This document shows positions 34,195-43,104 of a DNA stretch of 64,000 bases, piece by piece; the first letter of the stretch is position 1, and each line of letters starts with the position of its first letter. Source of the DNA: Variovorax sp. WS11 (GTDB lineage Bacteria > Pseudomonadota > Gammaproteobacteria > Burkholderiales > Burkholderiaceae_C); the NCBI RefSeq assembly GCF_010499245.1, contig NZ_JAAGOW010000001.1, forward strand, positions 992,001-1,056,000, in the 5' to 3' direction. The notes beneath the pieces were generated by a model. The model was not told the DNA's origin. It saw only the letters and a list, made by a program, of their open reading frames with translations, and did no database searches. A program made the translations under genes and the position numbers.

Positions 34195-34706
34195 AGACCA
34201 CCTTGTTCAAGGCCGCGCTGCTCGCGGCGGGACTCAGCCTTTCCGCCTGCTCGATCTTCAAACCCGACGCCGCAGCGCCCACGGCTTCGCGCGGCACCGA
34301 CAAGCCGGCGGACGAAGTGTCCGGACCCTCGGCCGAAGCGCCGAGCGCGCGCCTCATCACCATGCAGACGCCGGCCGTGCGCGCCTACAGGAAGGTCGGC
34401 GCCCGGCACATCTACAACGCCTATCCCAAGCGCATCTACAAGGGAAAGATCCCACCGCTGGTGTACGCCGTGGTGGTGACCGAAACCGACGTCGACGCCA
34501 CGGGCCGTGTGACGGGCGTGCACTTCAGCCGCACGCCGAGCCATGCGCCGGAGGTCAGCGGCAAGATCGCCGAGTTGATCAAGGAGGCCTCGCCGCTGCC
34601 GAACCCGGGCAAGCTCGGCGCGCACACCTATGTCGACACCTGGCTGTGGGACAAGAGCGGCCAGTTTCAGCTCGACACGTTGACGCTGGGCCAGCGCAGC
34701 CGCTGA
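34191..34706 (+). CDS. Lipoprotein with TonB-C-like domain, function unknown
   Basis: Protein of 171 residues with a lipoprotein signal peptide ending LSLSACSIF (lipidated Cys at residue 20), a Pro/Ala/Ser-rich linker (about 24-52), and a C-terminal domain where VYAVVVTETDVDATGRVTGV and the following residues look like the TonB C-terminal fold. Coupled to xth by an ATGA overlap, although no functional link to DNA repair is evident. TonB itself is excluded because there is no N-terminal membrane anchor of that type. Confidence 0.65.
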   Translation: MKTTLFKAALLAAGLSLSACSIFKPDAAAPTASRGTDKPADEVSGPSAEAPSARLITMQTPAVRAYRKVGARHIYNAYPKRIYKGKIPPLVYAVVVTETDVDATGRVTGVHFSRTPSHAPEVSGKIAELIKEASPLPNPGKLGAHTYVDTWLWDKSGQFQLDTLTLGQRSR

Positions 34707-34715
34707 ACTGAACGC

Positions 34716-34731
34716 GGGCCGCGTGCGGCCC
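34716..34731. terminator. Possible bidirectional hairpin between convergent genes
   Basis: GGGCCGC-GT-GCGGCCC is a perfect inverted repeat located between the converging lipoprotein and ntrC genes, where a shared terminator is expected. No T-tract follows on either strand, so intrinsic termination is uncertain. Confidence 0.3.
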
Positions 34732-34743
34732 TACCCAGAGCCC

Positions 34744-36267
34744 CTACTCCAGGCCCAGTTCCTGGATCTTGCGGGTGATGGTGTTGCGGCCGATGCCGAG
34801 CTTCTGCGCCGCCTCGATGCGGCGGCCCCGCGTGTTGGCCAGGGCCGTAAGGATCAGGCGCGACTCGAAGCGGCGCGACAGCGTGTCCCAGACGTCGTGG
34901 CGGCCGGCCGCCAGCAGGCTCTGGGCCTCCTGCTCGAGCCCGCTTTCCCAGGCAGCGAGCTGGGCGCCCGCGGCCGCCGCGACGGGCGGCACCACGGCAG
35001 CGGAGGCGACCGAGGGAGCCGCCGGCTCACGCTCGGCGACGGCCGATGCCGCCACCGGCGCCGTGCTTGCCGCGGCGAGCGGCGCCTCGACCGCCGCGCC
35101 CGCCATCACCTCGGGCGGCAGGTCCTTGGCCTCGATCAGCTGCGCCGGCGCCATCACGGTCAGCCAGTGGCAGATGTTCTCGAGCTGCCGGACGTTGCCG
35201 GGGAAGGAGAAGGTCGACAGCCGCGCCAGCGCCGCATCCGAAATGCGCTTGGGCTCGACGCCGAGTTGCTTGGCGCTCTGCTGCAGGAAATGGCGGGTGA
35301 GCGCGGGCACGTCTTCGCCGCGCTCGCGCAGGGCCGGCAGGCGCAGCCGGATCACGTTGAGCCGGTGGAACAAGTCCTCTCGGAAGCCGCCCAGCTTGAC
35401 GCGCTGCTCCAGGTCCTGATGCGTGGCCGCGATGACGCGCACATTGGCCTTGACCGAGTTGTGACCACCCACGCGGTAGAAATGCCCGTCGCTCAGCACG
35501 CGCAGGAGGCGCGTCTGCAGGTCGAAGGGCATGTCGCCGATCTCGTCGAGGAAGAGCGTGCCGCCCTCGGCCTGCTCGAAGCGCCCGCGCCGCATGGTCT
35601 GCGCGCCGGTGAAGGCCCCGCGCTCGTGGCCGAAGAGCTCGCTCTCGAGCAGGTCCTTGGGGATGGCGGCGGTGTTGATCGCCACGAAGGGCCCGTTGGC
35701 GCGCGGCGAATGCTTGTGCAGCGCACGCGCAACCAGTTCCTTGCCGCTGCCGGACTCGCCGGTGATCAGCACCGTGACGTTGCTCTGCGACAGGCGCCCG
35801 ATGGCGCGGAACACGTCCTGCATGGCCGGCGCCTGGCCCAGCATCTCGGGGGCGGCGGCCATGCGCTCCTCGGCCACCTCCTCGCGCTGGCTCTCGTCGA
35901 CGGCGCGTCGAATCAGCTCCACCGCGCGCGGCAGGTCGAAGGGCTTGGGCAGGTATTCGAAGGCGCCGCCCTGGAAGGCCGAGACGGCGCTGTCGAGGTC
36001 GGAGAAGGCGGTCATGATGATGACCGGCAGGCCGGGATGCTTGGCCTTGATCTTGTCGAGCAGATCGAGGCCCGAACCGCCCGGCATGCGGATGTCGCTC
36101 ACCAGGACCTGGGGGCCCTGCGTCTCGTCATCGGCCGCGGCCTCGAGCGCCGCGAGCACTTCGCGGGTGTTGGTGAAGCTGCGGGTGGGCAGGTCTTCGC
36201 GCAGGAGCGCTTTTTCGAGCACGAAGCGTATCGATTGGTCGTCATCCACTATCCAGATCGGCTTCAT
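34744..36267 (-). CDS. ntrC: Nitrogen regulation response regulator NtrC
   Basis: Sigma-54 activator of 507 residues. The receiver domain has Asp58 in VLVSDIRMPGGSG; the AAA+ domain has Walker A GESGSGKE at 170-177 and the sigma-54 contact loop GAFTGA at 217-222; the Fis-type helix-turn-helix is at the C-terminus (RRIEAAQKLGIGRNTITRKI). An Ala/Pro-rich linker (about 400-440) precedes the DNA-binding part. It lies directly after ntrB in the same direction, downstream of glnA. Its likely targets include the two sites found upstream of glnA in this window. Confidence 0.93.
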   Translation of the reverse strand: MKPIWIVDDDQSIRFVLEKALLREDLPTRSFTNTREVLAALEAAADDETQGPQVLVSDIRMPGGSGLDLLDKIKAKHPGLPVIIMTAFSDLDSAVSAFQGGAFEYLPKPFDLPRAVELIRRAVDESQREEVAEERMAAAPEMLGQAPAMQDVFRAIGRLSQSNVTVLITGESGSGKELVARALHKHSPRANGPFVAINTAAIPKDLLESELFGHERGAFTGAQTMRRGRFEQAEGGTLFLDEIGDMPFDLQTRLLRVLSDGHFYRVGGHNSVKANVRVIAATHQDLEQRVKLGGFREDLFHRLNVIRLRLPALRERGEDVPALTRHFLQQSAKQLGVEPKRISDAALARLSTFSFPGNVRQLENICHWLTVMAPAQLIEAKDLPPEVMAGAAVEAPLAAASTAPVAASAVAEREPAAPSVASAAVVPPVAAAAGAQLAAWESGLEQEAQSLLAAGRHDVWDTLSRRFESRLILTALANTRGRRIEAAQKLGIGRNTITRKIQELGLE

Positions 36268-36287
36268 GCAGTTCCTTCTTCCCTGTC

Positions 36288-37364
36288 CTAAGGCAACGGT
36301 ATCAATATCTTGAAATCAGTCCGGCCCGGAACACTGTCGCACTCGATCACGCCGTGGTGCTGTTGCACGAAAGTTTGTGCCAGCGTCAATCCGAGGCCTG
36401 TTCCGCCTTCCCTGCCCGACACCAGCGGGTAGAAGATGCGGTCCTTGATCGCGTCCGGCACACCCGGTCCATTGTCGATGACATGCAATTCCAGTGCCAG
36501 TCGATACCACTGCTTGTTGAATATCACCTGACGCGCGACGCGGGTCTTGAAGGTGATGCGCGCATCGCCCGCCGCGCGCCGCTCGGCAAGCGCCTGCGCC
36601 GCGTTGTGGACGATGTTGAGCGTGGCCTGGATCAGCTGCTCGCGGTCGCCGCGGAACTCCGGGATCGACACGTCGAAGTCGCGCTCGATGTGCAGGTCGC
36701 GCGGGAACTCGGCGAGGATGACCGAGCGCACGCGCTCGCAGACCTCGTGGATGTTGACGTCGCCCACCACGTGCGGTCGGCGGTGCGGCGCCAGCAGGCG
36801 ATCGACCAGCGTCTGCAGGCGATCGGCCTCGTGGATGATGACCTGCGTGTACTCCACCTGGTCGCGCGTTTCCACTTCCATCTGCAGCAGCTGCGCCGCG
36901 CCGCGGATGCCGCCCAGCGGGTTCTTGATCTCGTGCGCGAGGTTGCGGATCAGCTCCTTGTTGGCCTGCGCCTGGTCCAGCAGGCGCTCCTCGCGGTCCT
37001 GCCGCACCTGCTGCTCGAGCGGCGACATCTCGATGATCAGCTCGCCCACGCGGTCGCCCTGCGCAAGCGTCACCTGCACCGGCATCAGTTCGTGATTGAC
37101 GCGGCGCAGGAAGGCCTCGTAGCGCAGCGTCGCGAAGTCGTTGCTGCGCGCGCCTTCGATGGCGGTGCGCAGCACCTGTGGTTCGTGGAAGCAGGCGCCG
37201 AACTGCGAGCCTTCGAGCGTACGGCGCGAGGTGCCCAGTGCGTCCTCGAGGCCGGCGTTGGCGAACAGCACCGAGCCGTCGGTGCGCACCACCGCGATCA
37301 GGGTGGAGAGGAGGTCGAAGGCCTGGAAACGCTTGGCGGCGGCAGCAGATTTGCCAAAGGCCAT
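36288..37364 (-). CDS. ntrB: Nitrogen regulation sensor kinase NtrB
   Basis: Soluble histidine kinase/phosphatase of 358 residues (also called GlnL) that controls NtrC under the PII protein. It has an N-terminal PAS domain (about 15-120), the phospho-acceptor His144 in RNLAHEIKNPLGGIRGAAQL and an ATPase domain (NIVHNAAQAL, DNGPGV, GREGGTGLGLTLAQTFV). The start is taken at the ATG 37364, which overlaps the stop of the upstream secreted-protein gene; a TTG one codon earlier is also possible. The gap to ntrC is 20 bases. Confidence 0.92.
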   Translation of the reverse strand: MAFGKSAAAAKRFQAFDLLSTLIAVVRTDGSVLFANAGLEDALGTSRRTLEGSQFGACFHEPQVLRTAIEGARSNDFATLRYEAFLRRVNHELMPVQVTLAQGDRVGELIIEMSPLEQQVRQDREERLLDQAQANKELIRNLAHEIKNPLGGIRGAAQLLQMEVETRDQVEYTQVIIHEADRLQTLVDRLLAPHRRPHVVGDVNIHEVCERVRSVILAEFPRDLHIERDFDVSIPEFRGDREQLIQATLNIVHNAAQALAERRAAGDARITFKTRVARQVIFNKQWYRLALELHVIDNGPGVPDAIKDRIFYPLVSGREGGTGLGLTLAQTFVQQHHGVIECDSVPGRTDFKILIPLP

Positions 37365-37870
37365 CAACGCGTGGCCGGCAGGCGACCGATCTCGCGGCGG
37401 ATGCCGGCGATGTCGCTCTCGTTGCGGGAGATCTCGGCCTTCATCTCGGCCACGCGGTCAAGGTACTTCTGGTAGTTGCGGGCTTCGCCGCCCTGCTTCT
37501 CGGGCTCGCCGTTGTTGTAGTCCTTGAGCAGCTGGGCCTGGCGCTCCTCGGCCTTCTTGAGCTCGGACTCCAGCACCGAACGGGCTTCGCCGTCACGGGC
37601 ACGCTGGTCGGCACCCTCGACACGCGGGCTGCCGGCCGGCGCGCGCACGGCGGAGGTGCTGCTGGCGGCCGCCGCGGCGACCGGGCGGCTGCCCTGGACG
37701 ATGGTGACATTGCCGCCCTCCATGACCTTGCAGCCGCGCTGCTGGGCCATGGTGGCGTTGTTGGTGTATTCGTTGCCGCAGCGCCAGACGCGCTCCTGCT
37801 GTGCCTGGGCCTGCATGTGCACGCCGGCCGCTGCCAGTGCGGCCAGCAGGTAAACGAAAGAAGTCTTCAT
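37364..37870 (-). CDS. Secreted protein of unknown function between glnA and ntrB
   Basis: Protein of 168 residues with a Sec signal peptide (SFVYLLAALAAAGVHMQAQAQ). The mature N-terminus holds WRCGNEYTNNATMAQQRGC, with two cysteines resembling the DUF4124-type small domain, followed by a low-complexity Ala/Ser part and a charged coiled-coil-like C-terminus (about 100-165, ELKKAEERQAQLLKDYNN). Its stop shares a base with the ntrB start, so it would be co-transcribed with ntrBC. The function is unknown. Confidence 0.6.
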   Translation of the reverse strand: MKTSFVYLLAALAAAGVHMQAQAQQERVWRCGNEYTNNATMAQQRGCKVMEGGNVTIVQGSRPVAAAAASSTSAVRAPAGSPRVEGADQRARDGEARSVLESELKKAEERQAQLLKDYNNGEPEKQGGEARNYQKYLDRVAEMKAEISRNESDIAGIRREIGRLPATR

Positions 37871-37950
37871 GATCGTCGTATGAAAGTGGGCAAGCGGATG
37901 GCATTTTCATGCAATTCGATGGCGCTGCCACAAGGGGCCAACGCCCCAAG

Positions 37951-37979
37951 AAAAAAGGACGGCAAGCCGTCCTTTTTTT
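37951..37979 (-). terminator. Intrinsic terminator of glnA
   Basis: AAAAAAGGACGGC (37951-37963), two bases, then GCCGTCCTTTTTTT (37966-37979): a perfect 13-base inverted repeat whose outer parts form A- and T-tracts, so it can terminate in both directions. It lies 33 bases after the glnA stop and separates glnA from the ntrBC group. Confidence 0.9.
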
Positions 37980-38011
37980 CACTGAAAGGCGCCCCGTGAG
38001 GGCGATAGCCC

Positions 38012-39427
38012 TTACAGGCTGTAGTACATGTCGAATTCGACCGGATGCGTGGCCATGCGGAAGCGCGTGACTTCCTGCATCTTGAGGTCGATGTAGGCGT
38101 CGATGTACGCATCGGTGAACACGCCGCCCTTGGTCAGGAACGAGCGGTCCTTGTCGAGGTAGTCGAGCGCCTGGTCGAGGCTGTGGCACACGGTCGGGAT
38201 CAGCGCGTCTTCTTCCGGCGGCAGGTGGTAGAGGTCCTTGCTGGCGGCCTCGCCCGGATGGATCTTGTTCTCCACGCCGTCCAGGCCGGCCATCAGCATG
38301 GCGGCGAAGCCGAGGTAGGGGTTCATCATCGGATCGGGGAAGCGCGCCTCGACGCGGCGGCCCTTGGGGTTGGCCACGAAGGGGATGCGGATCGAGGCCG
38401 AGCGGTTCTTGGCCGAGTAGGCCAGCTTCACCGGGGCTTCGAAGCCGGGGACCAGGCGCTTGTAGCTGTTGGTGCCGGGGTTGGTGATGGCGTTGAGCGC
38501 GCGGGCGTGCTTGATGATGCCGCCGATGTAGTGCAGCGCGAAGTCGCTCAGGCCTGCATAGCCGTCGCCGGCGAACAGGTTCTTGCCGTCCTTCCAGACC
38601 GACTGGTGCACGTGCATGCCGGAGCCGTTGTCACCGACGATGGGCTTGGGCATGAAGGTCGCGGTCTTGCCGTAGGCGTGGGCCACGTTGTGGATCACGT
38701 ACTTCTGCAGCTGGACCCAGTCGGCGCGCTGGATCAGCGTGCTGAACCTGGTGCCGAGCTCCATCTGGCCGGCGTTCGCCACTTCGTGGTGATGCACCTC
38801 GACCGGAATGCCCAGCGATTCGAGCACCAAGCACATTTCGGAGCGCATGTCCTGGAAGCTGTCGACCGGCGGGACCGGGAAGTAGCCGCCCTTGACGGCC
38901 GGGCGGTGGCCCGTGTTGCCGTGCTCGAATTCCTTGCCGGTGTTCCACGAGGCCTCTTCGGACTCGATCTTGACGAAGCAGCCGGACATGTCGTTCTGCC
39001 AGCGCACGCCGTCGAACACGAAGAACTCGGGCTCCGGTCCGAAGAAGGCGGTGTCGCCCAGGCCGGAGGCCTTCATGTAGGCCTCGGCGCGCTTGGCCAG
39101 CGAACGCGGGTCGCGCTCATAGGGCTTGCCGTCGGTGGGGTCGACCACGTCGCAGGTGAGGATGAGGGTCGTCTCTTCGAAGAAAGGGTCGATGTTGGCC
39201 GTGTTCGGGTCGGGCATGAGCAGCATGTCCGAGGCCTCGATGCCCTTCCAACCGGCGATCGACGAGCCGTCGAAGGCGTGACCGTCGTTGAACTTGCCCT
39301 CGTCGAAGTGCGAGACCGGCACGGTCACGTGCTGTTCCTTGCCGCGGGTGTCGGTGAATCGGAAGTCGACGAACTTGACCTCGTTTTCCTTGACGAGTTT
39401 GAGTACATCGGCGACGGTCTTAGCCAT
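38012..39427 (-). CDS. glnA: Glutamine synthetase type I
   Basis: Central ammonia-assimilation enzyme of 471 residues, active as a dodecamer. Family motifs are [68 protein letters not shown] and the adenylylation loop [10 protein letters not shown] with Tyr400, so activity is probably controlled by GlnE. Transcription is from the sigma-54 promoter at 39478-39493 with NtrC-like sites further upstream. A strong terminator follows. ACCATCCCAAGGAGAAG precedes the ATG. Confidence 0.95.
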   Translation of the reverse strand: MAKTVADVLKLVKENEVKFVDFRFTDTRGKEQHVTVPVSHFDEGKFNDGHAFDGSSIAGWKGIEASDMLLMPDPNTANIDPFFEETTLILTCDVVDPTDGKPYERDPRSLAKRAEAYMKASGLGDTAFFGPEPEFFVFDGVRWQNDMSGCFVKIESEEASWNTGKEFEHGNTGHRPAVKGGYFPVPPVDSFQDMRSEMCLVLESLGIPVEVHHHEVANAGQMELGTRFSTLIQRADWVQLQKYVIHNVAHAYGKTATFMPKPIVGDNGSGMHVHQSVWKDGKNLFAGDGYAGLSDFALHYIGGIIKHARALNAITNPGTNSYKRLVPGFEAPVKLAYSAKNRSASIRIPFVANPKGRRVEARFPDPMMNPYLGFAAMLMAGLDGVENKIHPGEAASKDLYHLPPEEDALIPTVCHSLDQALDYLDKDRSFLTKGGVFTDAYIDAYIDLKMQEVTRFRMATHPVEFDMYYSL

Positions 39428-39477
39428 CAGGCTTCTCCTTGGGATGGTTGGGGTGGGAAATACAGCGGGATCGGGAA

Positions 39478-39493
39478 TGCAGTTTCTGTGCCA
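39478..39493 (-). promoter_or_regulatory. Sigma-54 promoter of glnA
   Basis: On the minus strand the sequence reads TGGCACAGAAACTGCA: GG at the -24 and GC at the -12 element with exactly 10 bases between, matching the RpoN consensus (TGGCAC-N5-TTGCA, here CTGCA). It lies 51 bases upstream of the glnA ATG, so transcription would start near 39467. Confidence 0.82.
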
Positions 39494-39553
39494 TTGTCAG
39501 GGGCACGAAGGGGCATCCAGCCCGCCGCCGGGACCCCAAAAACAGGCAAGTTG

Positions 39554-39568
39554 TAACCAAATTGGTGC
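39554..39568 (-). promoter_or_regulatory. NtrC-like site, proximal
   Basis: Minus strand GCACCAATTTGGTTA fits the NtrC dyad GCACC-N5-GGTGC in one arm fully and the other arm partly. Centre near 39561, about 94 bases upstream of the predicted glnA transcription start, a normal enhancer distance. Confidence 0.6.
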
Positions 39569-39576
39569 CATTCGAA

Positions 39577-40377
39577 TCATCGCACCAATTCGGGGCCAAG
39601 CCGGGCATCAAAGCCGTGCAGGCCTTCGAGCAATTGCGCATAGGCCGCGTCGACGCGTTCGGCGTCGCCCTTGACGCCGAGCTCGATGTGGCGGCCGTGC
39701 TCGGCATGGTCGACGCTGGGCAGACTGAAGACCTTGATGCCCGGATGCGTGCGCTCGACGGCTTCCATCAGCGGCGTGAGCGTGGCCTCCATCGCACCAT
39801 AGACGATCACCGACTTCTCGACCGATCGGCCGCGGGCGAACAGGTCGCCGTAGCGCTCGTCCAGCACCGACTCGATCATCGGCCAGGCCATGACCGGGAA
39901 GCCGGGGACGAAATGCACATCGGCCACGCTGAAGCCGGGAATCTTGTTGTAGGGGTTGCGGATGATCTTGGCACCCAGCGGGAACACGCCCATGTTCAGC
40001 CGATGCACGTTGTCCGGGTGATCGGGCTCGTAGACCTTGCCCTGCTCGCGCGCCGTGTCCTGCATGCGCTCGCGGATCAGCACCTCGGCCTCGGGATGCA
40101 GGGCCAGCGGCACGCCCAGGGCCGCGGCCGCGCACTGGCGCGTGTGGTCGTCGGGCGTGGCGCCGATGCCGCCGGTGGAGAACACAATGTCGCCTGAGGC
40201 GAAGGCGCGCCCCAGGGCGGCGGTGATGCGGGTCGGCTCGTCGCCGACGTATTCGGCCCAGCCCAGCTGCATGCCGCGGGCGGCGAGCAGCTCGATGAGC
40301 TTGGGCATGTGCTTGTCAGTACGCTTGCCCGACAGGATCTCGTCGCCGACGACGAGCAGGCCGATGGAACGTGTCAT
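39577..40377 (-). CDS. CinA-like competence/damage-inducible protein A (MoCF-binding domain)
   Basis: Protein of 266 residues with the MoCF/MogA-like domain: GLLVVGDEILSGKRTDKHMP, DIVFSTGGIGATPDDHTRQC and NPYNKIPGFSVADVHFVPGF. It matches the short CinA N-terminal type lacking the C-terminal NMN deamidase half. The precise role is unknown. The start at 40377 overlaps the stop of the EI24 gene (ATGA). Its 3' end overlaps the distal NtrC-like site of glnA. Confidence 0.82.
   Translation of the reverse strand: MTRSIGLLVVGDEILSGKRTDKHMPKLIELLAARGMQLGWAEYVGDEPTRITAALGRAFASGDIVFSTGGIGATPDDHTRQCAAAALGVPLALHPEAEVLIRERMQDTAREQGKVYEPDHPDNVHRLNMGVFPLGAKIIRNPYNKIPGFSVADVHFVPGFPVMAWPMIESVLDERYGDLFARGRSVEKSVIVYGAMEATLTPLMEAVERTHPGIKVFSLPSVDHAEHGRHIELGVKGDAERVDAAYAQLLEGLHGFDARLGPELVR
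39582..39596 (-). promoter_or_regulatory. NtrC-like site, distal
   Basis: Minus strand GCCCCGAATTGGTGC again matches GCACC-N5-GGTGC with one mismatch. Its centre lies 28 bases from that of the proximal site, close to three helical turns, as in tandem NtrC enhancers. With the proximal site it also creates a perfect 9-base inverted repeat AATTGGTGC/GCACCAATT (39560-39568 and 39582-39590). Confidence 0.6.
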
Positions 40378-41246
40378 GGGGCTCCCCATTGGGTTGCGAC
40401 CGCGCGGGCATCCGCCGTCTCGGCCGTCGTGGTGGAAAGGGCCGCTGCCGCTCGCTGCGCCCGCAACTGCGCCAGCGCGTCCAGGCAGTAGTGAGAGAAC
40501 CAGAGCGCCGAGAAGGCGAACACCAGCGTGTAGATCCAGATCGCGAGCGGCGCCAGCACTAGGAAGGCGGCGACGAAGAGCATCCCCGAGGCCCAGACAA
40601 TGCTGGGCGCGGCGCCAAGGTAGCCGCACAGCACGCCGATGCCGAGCAGCGGCAGGCGGTGGGCGCGCAGCAGGGCCGAGCGCTCCTCGGCGTTCGCATG
40701 CTCGGACAGGGCGTCGAAGCTCATCACTCGGTAGGTCAGCCAGCCCCAGATCAGCGGCGGCAGGACCAGCACCAGCGGCGGGATCAGCCACAGGGGCATC
40801 GACACCACCAGCGCAAGCAGCGCCAGCACCGTGAGGCCCAGCGAGCGGAACACGCTGCCGAGGAAGGAGGCGCCCTTCTTCTGTTCCAGCGCCGGGAAGC
40901 GCCGCTCGGCCACCAGGCGCGTGAGCGGCGGCGCCATCAGGCCGGAGACCACCAGCAGCGACACCACCACGATCAGCGGCGTGGCGGCGATGACCACCAC
41001 CATCGGTGCGACCACGGCGGTGACGTCGCCGGAGAACAGGCGGCCGATCCAGGCCCAGAAGCTGGCCAGGAGCGGCCAGGCGTCGAGCGCGTCGCGCGTC
41101 CAGGCCACGGTGGCGTCCCAGTAGAAGTAGCCGAACAGCGCCGCCATCAGCACCATGAGGCCGAGCGGGAGCAGCGACAGCACGATCACCCGCGGGTGCA
41201 TGCAATAGGCGACCGAACGCCAGAAGGAATCGAGGAGGAGACGCAT
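40374..41246 (-). CDS. EI24-domain (CysZ-like) membrane protein
   Basis: Integral membrane protein of 290 residues with at least six hydrophobic segments (for example VIVLSLLPLGLMVLMAALFG, APMVVVIAATPLIVVVSLLV, LIPPLVLVLPPLIWGWL). The overall pattern, including SGLMAPPLTRLVAERRFPAL, fits EI24/CysZ-like proteins, some of which transport sulfate. No cys genes are nearby, so the substrate is unknown. The start at 41246 lies before MRLLLDSFWRSVAYCMHPRV; a GTG further upstream (41294) would lengthen it by 16 residues. Confidence 0.78.
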   Translation of the reverse strand: MRLLLDSFWRSVAYCMHPRVIVLSLLPLGLMVLMAALFGYFYWDATVAWTRDALDAWPLLASFWAWIGRLFSGDVTAVVAPMVVVIAATPLIVVVSLLVVSGLMAPPLTRLVAERRFPALEQKKGASFLGSVFRSLGLTVLALLALVVSMPLWLIPPLVLVLPPLIWGWLTYRVMSFDALSEHANAEERSALLRAHRLPLLGIGVLCGYLGAAPSIVWASGMLFVAAFLVLAPLAIWIYTLVFAFSALWFSHYCLDALAQLRAQRAAAALSTTTAETADARAVATQWGAP

Positions 41247-41312
41247 CGGGGGCCGAGGATAACGCCAGCGCGTGAACGGGGGCTCAGTCGGCACCGGGCG
41301 TGTGGGCCATAT

Positions 41313-42284
41313 TCAGCCCCGCCCGACGATGCGCTTCAGCCCCAGCCACTGCTGCGCCCAGAAGCCGCGCCCGTACTCGCGCAGCCGGCCCTGCGCATCG
41401 GGTTCGACCTGGTCGCGGATGCCCGTCGGGTCGTAGCGCTCCTCGAAGTTGCCGGTGCGAAACAGCATGTCCCACCACGGCAGCAGCACCCCGAAGTTGT
41501 GGCCACCGAGCGTACGGGGGCCCTTCGATTCGTGCCCGATACCGATGCTGTGGTGCAGGCGGTGAAAGCGTGGGCTGATCCAGAGCCGCTCGCCGATCGC
41601 GCCGAAGCTCCAGCGCAGGTTGGCATGCTGCAGGCTCTCGCTGAGCTGGGTGAAGGCAACGATGGCGATGAACTGCCCCGGCGCCACGCCGATCAGCTGG
41701 GCGACCACCACGATGATCGTGTCGTGGATGACGTCGTCGAGCAGGTGGTTGCGGTTGTCGCTCCACATGGTCATCTGGCGCTGCGAGTGGTGCAGCGAAT
41801 GCAGCGCCCACCACCAGTTGAACTGGTGCTGCCCGCGGTGGATGAGGTATTCGACGAAGTCCAGCACTACCAAGTAGATCGCGAAGGCGATCCAGGGGAT
41901 GTCGGTCACGCCGGGCCAGAGCTGGTCGAGGTGGAGCGAGCCCCAGCCGGCTCCCCGCACCGCGCCCAGCGCCTCGTCGAACAGCGGATCGAGCGCGAAG
42001 AACATGGCCAGACGGAACAGGCCCAGCCGATGGATCAGGGTGTAGAGGATGTCGATGCGGATGGCCGGCCGGTCGACCACCGGCTCGACCGGCCGCCAGC
42101 GCTGCAGCGGGCCGATGAGGGCGACCAGGATCGCGATCTGGACCAGCCCGACCAGCAGCCAGCCGGTGGCGTCGAAGGCGTCTTCAACCCAGCCGCCGAG
42201 GCCGACGGCGTAGACCAGCGGCTGCACCGCGGCTTCGAACAGCCACTGCTGCACGTTGGCAAAGATGTCGGTCAGCCAGTCCAT
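41313..42284 (-). CDS. Sterol desaturase/fatty-acid hydroxylase family protein
   Basis: Membrane di-iron oxygenase-like protein of 323 residues. The eight-histidine pattern is visible: EYLIHRGQHQF (HxxxH), WALHSLHHSQRQM (HxxHH) and SPRFHRLHHSIGIGHESKG (HxxHH), with GGHNFG following. Several hydrophobic segments surround these. The family oxidises lipid substrates such as sterols, fatty acids, carotenoids or ether lipids; the substrate here is unknown. The start at 42284 begins MDWLTDIFANVQQW; a longer reading is possible. Confidence 0.85.
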   Translation of the reverse strand: MDWLTDIFANVQQWLFEAAVQPLVYAVGLGGWVEDAFDATGWLLVGLVQIAILVALIGPLQRWRPVEPVVDRPAIRIDILYTLIHRLGLFRLAMFFALDPLFDEALGAVRGAGWGSLHLDQLWPGVTDIPWIAFAIYLVVLDFVEYLIHRGQHQFNWWWALHSLHHSQRQMTMWSDNRNHLLDDVIHDTIIVVVAQLIGVAPGQFIAIVAFTQLSESLQHANLRWSFGAIGERLWISPRFHRLHHSIGIGHESKGPRTLGGHNFGVLLPWWDMLFRTGNFEERYDPTGIRDQVEPDAQGRLREYGRGFWAQQWLGLKRIVGRG

Positions 42285-42303
42285 CGGCACACCACCACGC
42301 GAT

Positions 42304-43104
42304 TCAGGAATGCGATGCGATCCAGGCACGATACGCCGGATGCTGGCGCAGTGTCTCGAAGCAGAAGCCCTTGGCCTTGAGCCCGACGATCAAGGGCTCC
42401 AGCACTGCCGGCGCCCACGGATCCTTGCGCGACCAGATGCCCAGGTGCGCGACCAGGATGTCGCCCGGCTGGATGCGATCGAGGGCTTGCTGCAGCAGCT
42501 TCTCGTTGCTGAACTGCTCGCTCGGCAGTTCGTCGCCGAGGAAGCCGGCCGGCGACCAGCCCACGTGCTCATAGCCGCAGGCCTTGGCCGCGGCCAGCAG
42601 CTTGGGCGAGGTCTTGCCACCGGGGGCCCGGAACAGCGGCAGCGGCTTCTTGCCGGTGATGTGCTGCAGGCGCTCCGAGGCCTTGGCGATGTCGGCGCAG
42701 TACTGCTCGGCGTCCCACGTGAACTGCCGCCCGGCGAAGGCCCCGGCCGAGGGCTGGATGCGGAAGCGCGGCGCGATGCCCTTGAGGTCGCCGCGCCAGT
42801 AGGCGTGGTCGTAGGTGTGGGAGGCGAACTCGTGGCCTTCGGCCGCCCTCGCCTTCCACCAGGGCGCCCACTGGCTGTCCAGGCTGTCGCCGCCGGTCTG
42901 GGTGCGCTCGGCCGCGGCGAAGAAGGTGACACGCACGTCCTGGCGCTTGAGCACCTCCGCCACCAGCGGGGCCACGCCCATGTGGCCGGTGTCGAAGCTC
43001 AGGTACAGCGGCTTGGCGCAGCTGCCCTGCGCGATCGCGCCCGTGGACAGGGCGCCCGCAGCGACGAGCAGGACGGAAGCGGCCGCAGCCTTAGCGCCGG
43101 GCAT
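42304..43104 (-). CDS. Polysaccharide deacetylase (NodB-fold) family protein
   Basis: Exported protein of 266 residues with a signal peptide (AAAASVLLVAAGALSTGAIAQ). NodB-type motifs are YLSFDTGHMG (motif 1), ASHTYDHAYW (HxxxH metal motif), LFRAPGGKTS and ILVAHLGIWS. Motif 1 normally reads FDDG with the second Asp binding metal; here it is Thr, so metal binding or catalysis may differ. The start at 43104 overlaps the end of the upstream beta-propeller gene by 14 bases. The natural substrate is unknown. Confidence 0.82.
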   Translation of the reverse strand: MPGAKAAAASVLLVAAGALSTGAIAQGSCAKPLYLSFDTGHMGVAPLVAEVLKRQDVRVTFFAAAERTQTGGDSLDSQWAPWWKARAAEGHEFASHTYDHAYWRGDLKGIAPRFRIQPSAGAFAGRQFTWDAEQYCADIAKASERLQHITGKKPLPLFRAPGGKTSPKLLAAAKACGYEHVGWSPAGFLGDELPSEQFSNEKLLQQALDRIQPGDILVAHLGIWSRKDPWAPAVLEPLIVGLKAKGFCFETLRQHPAYRAWIASHS

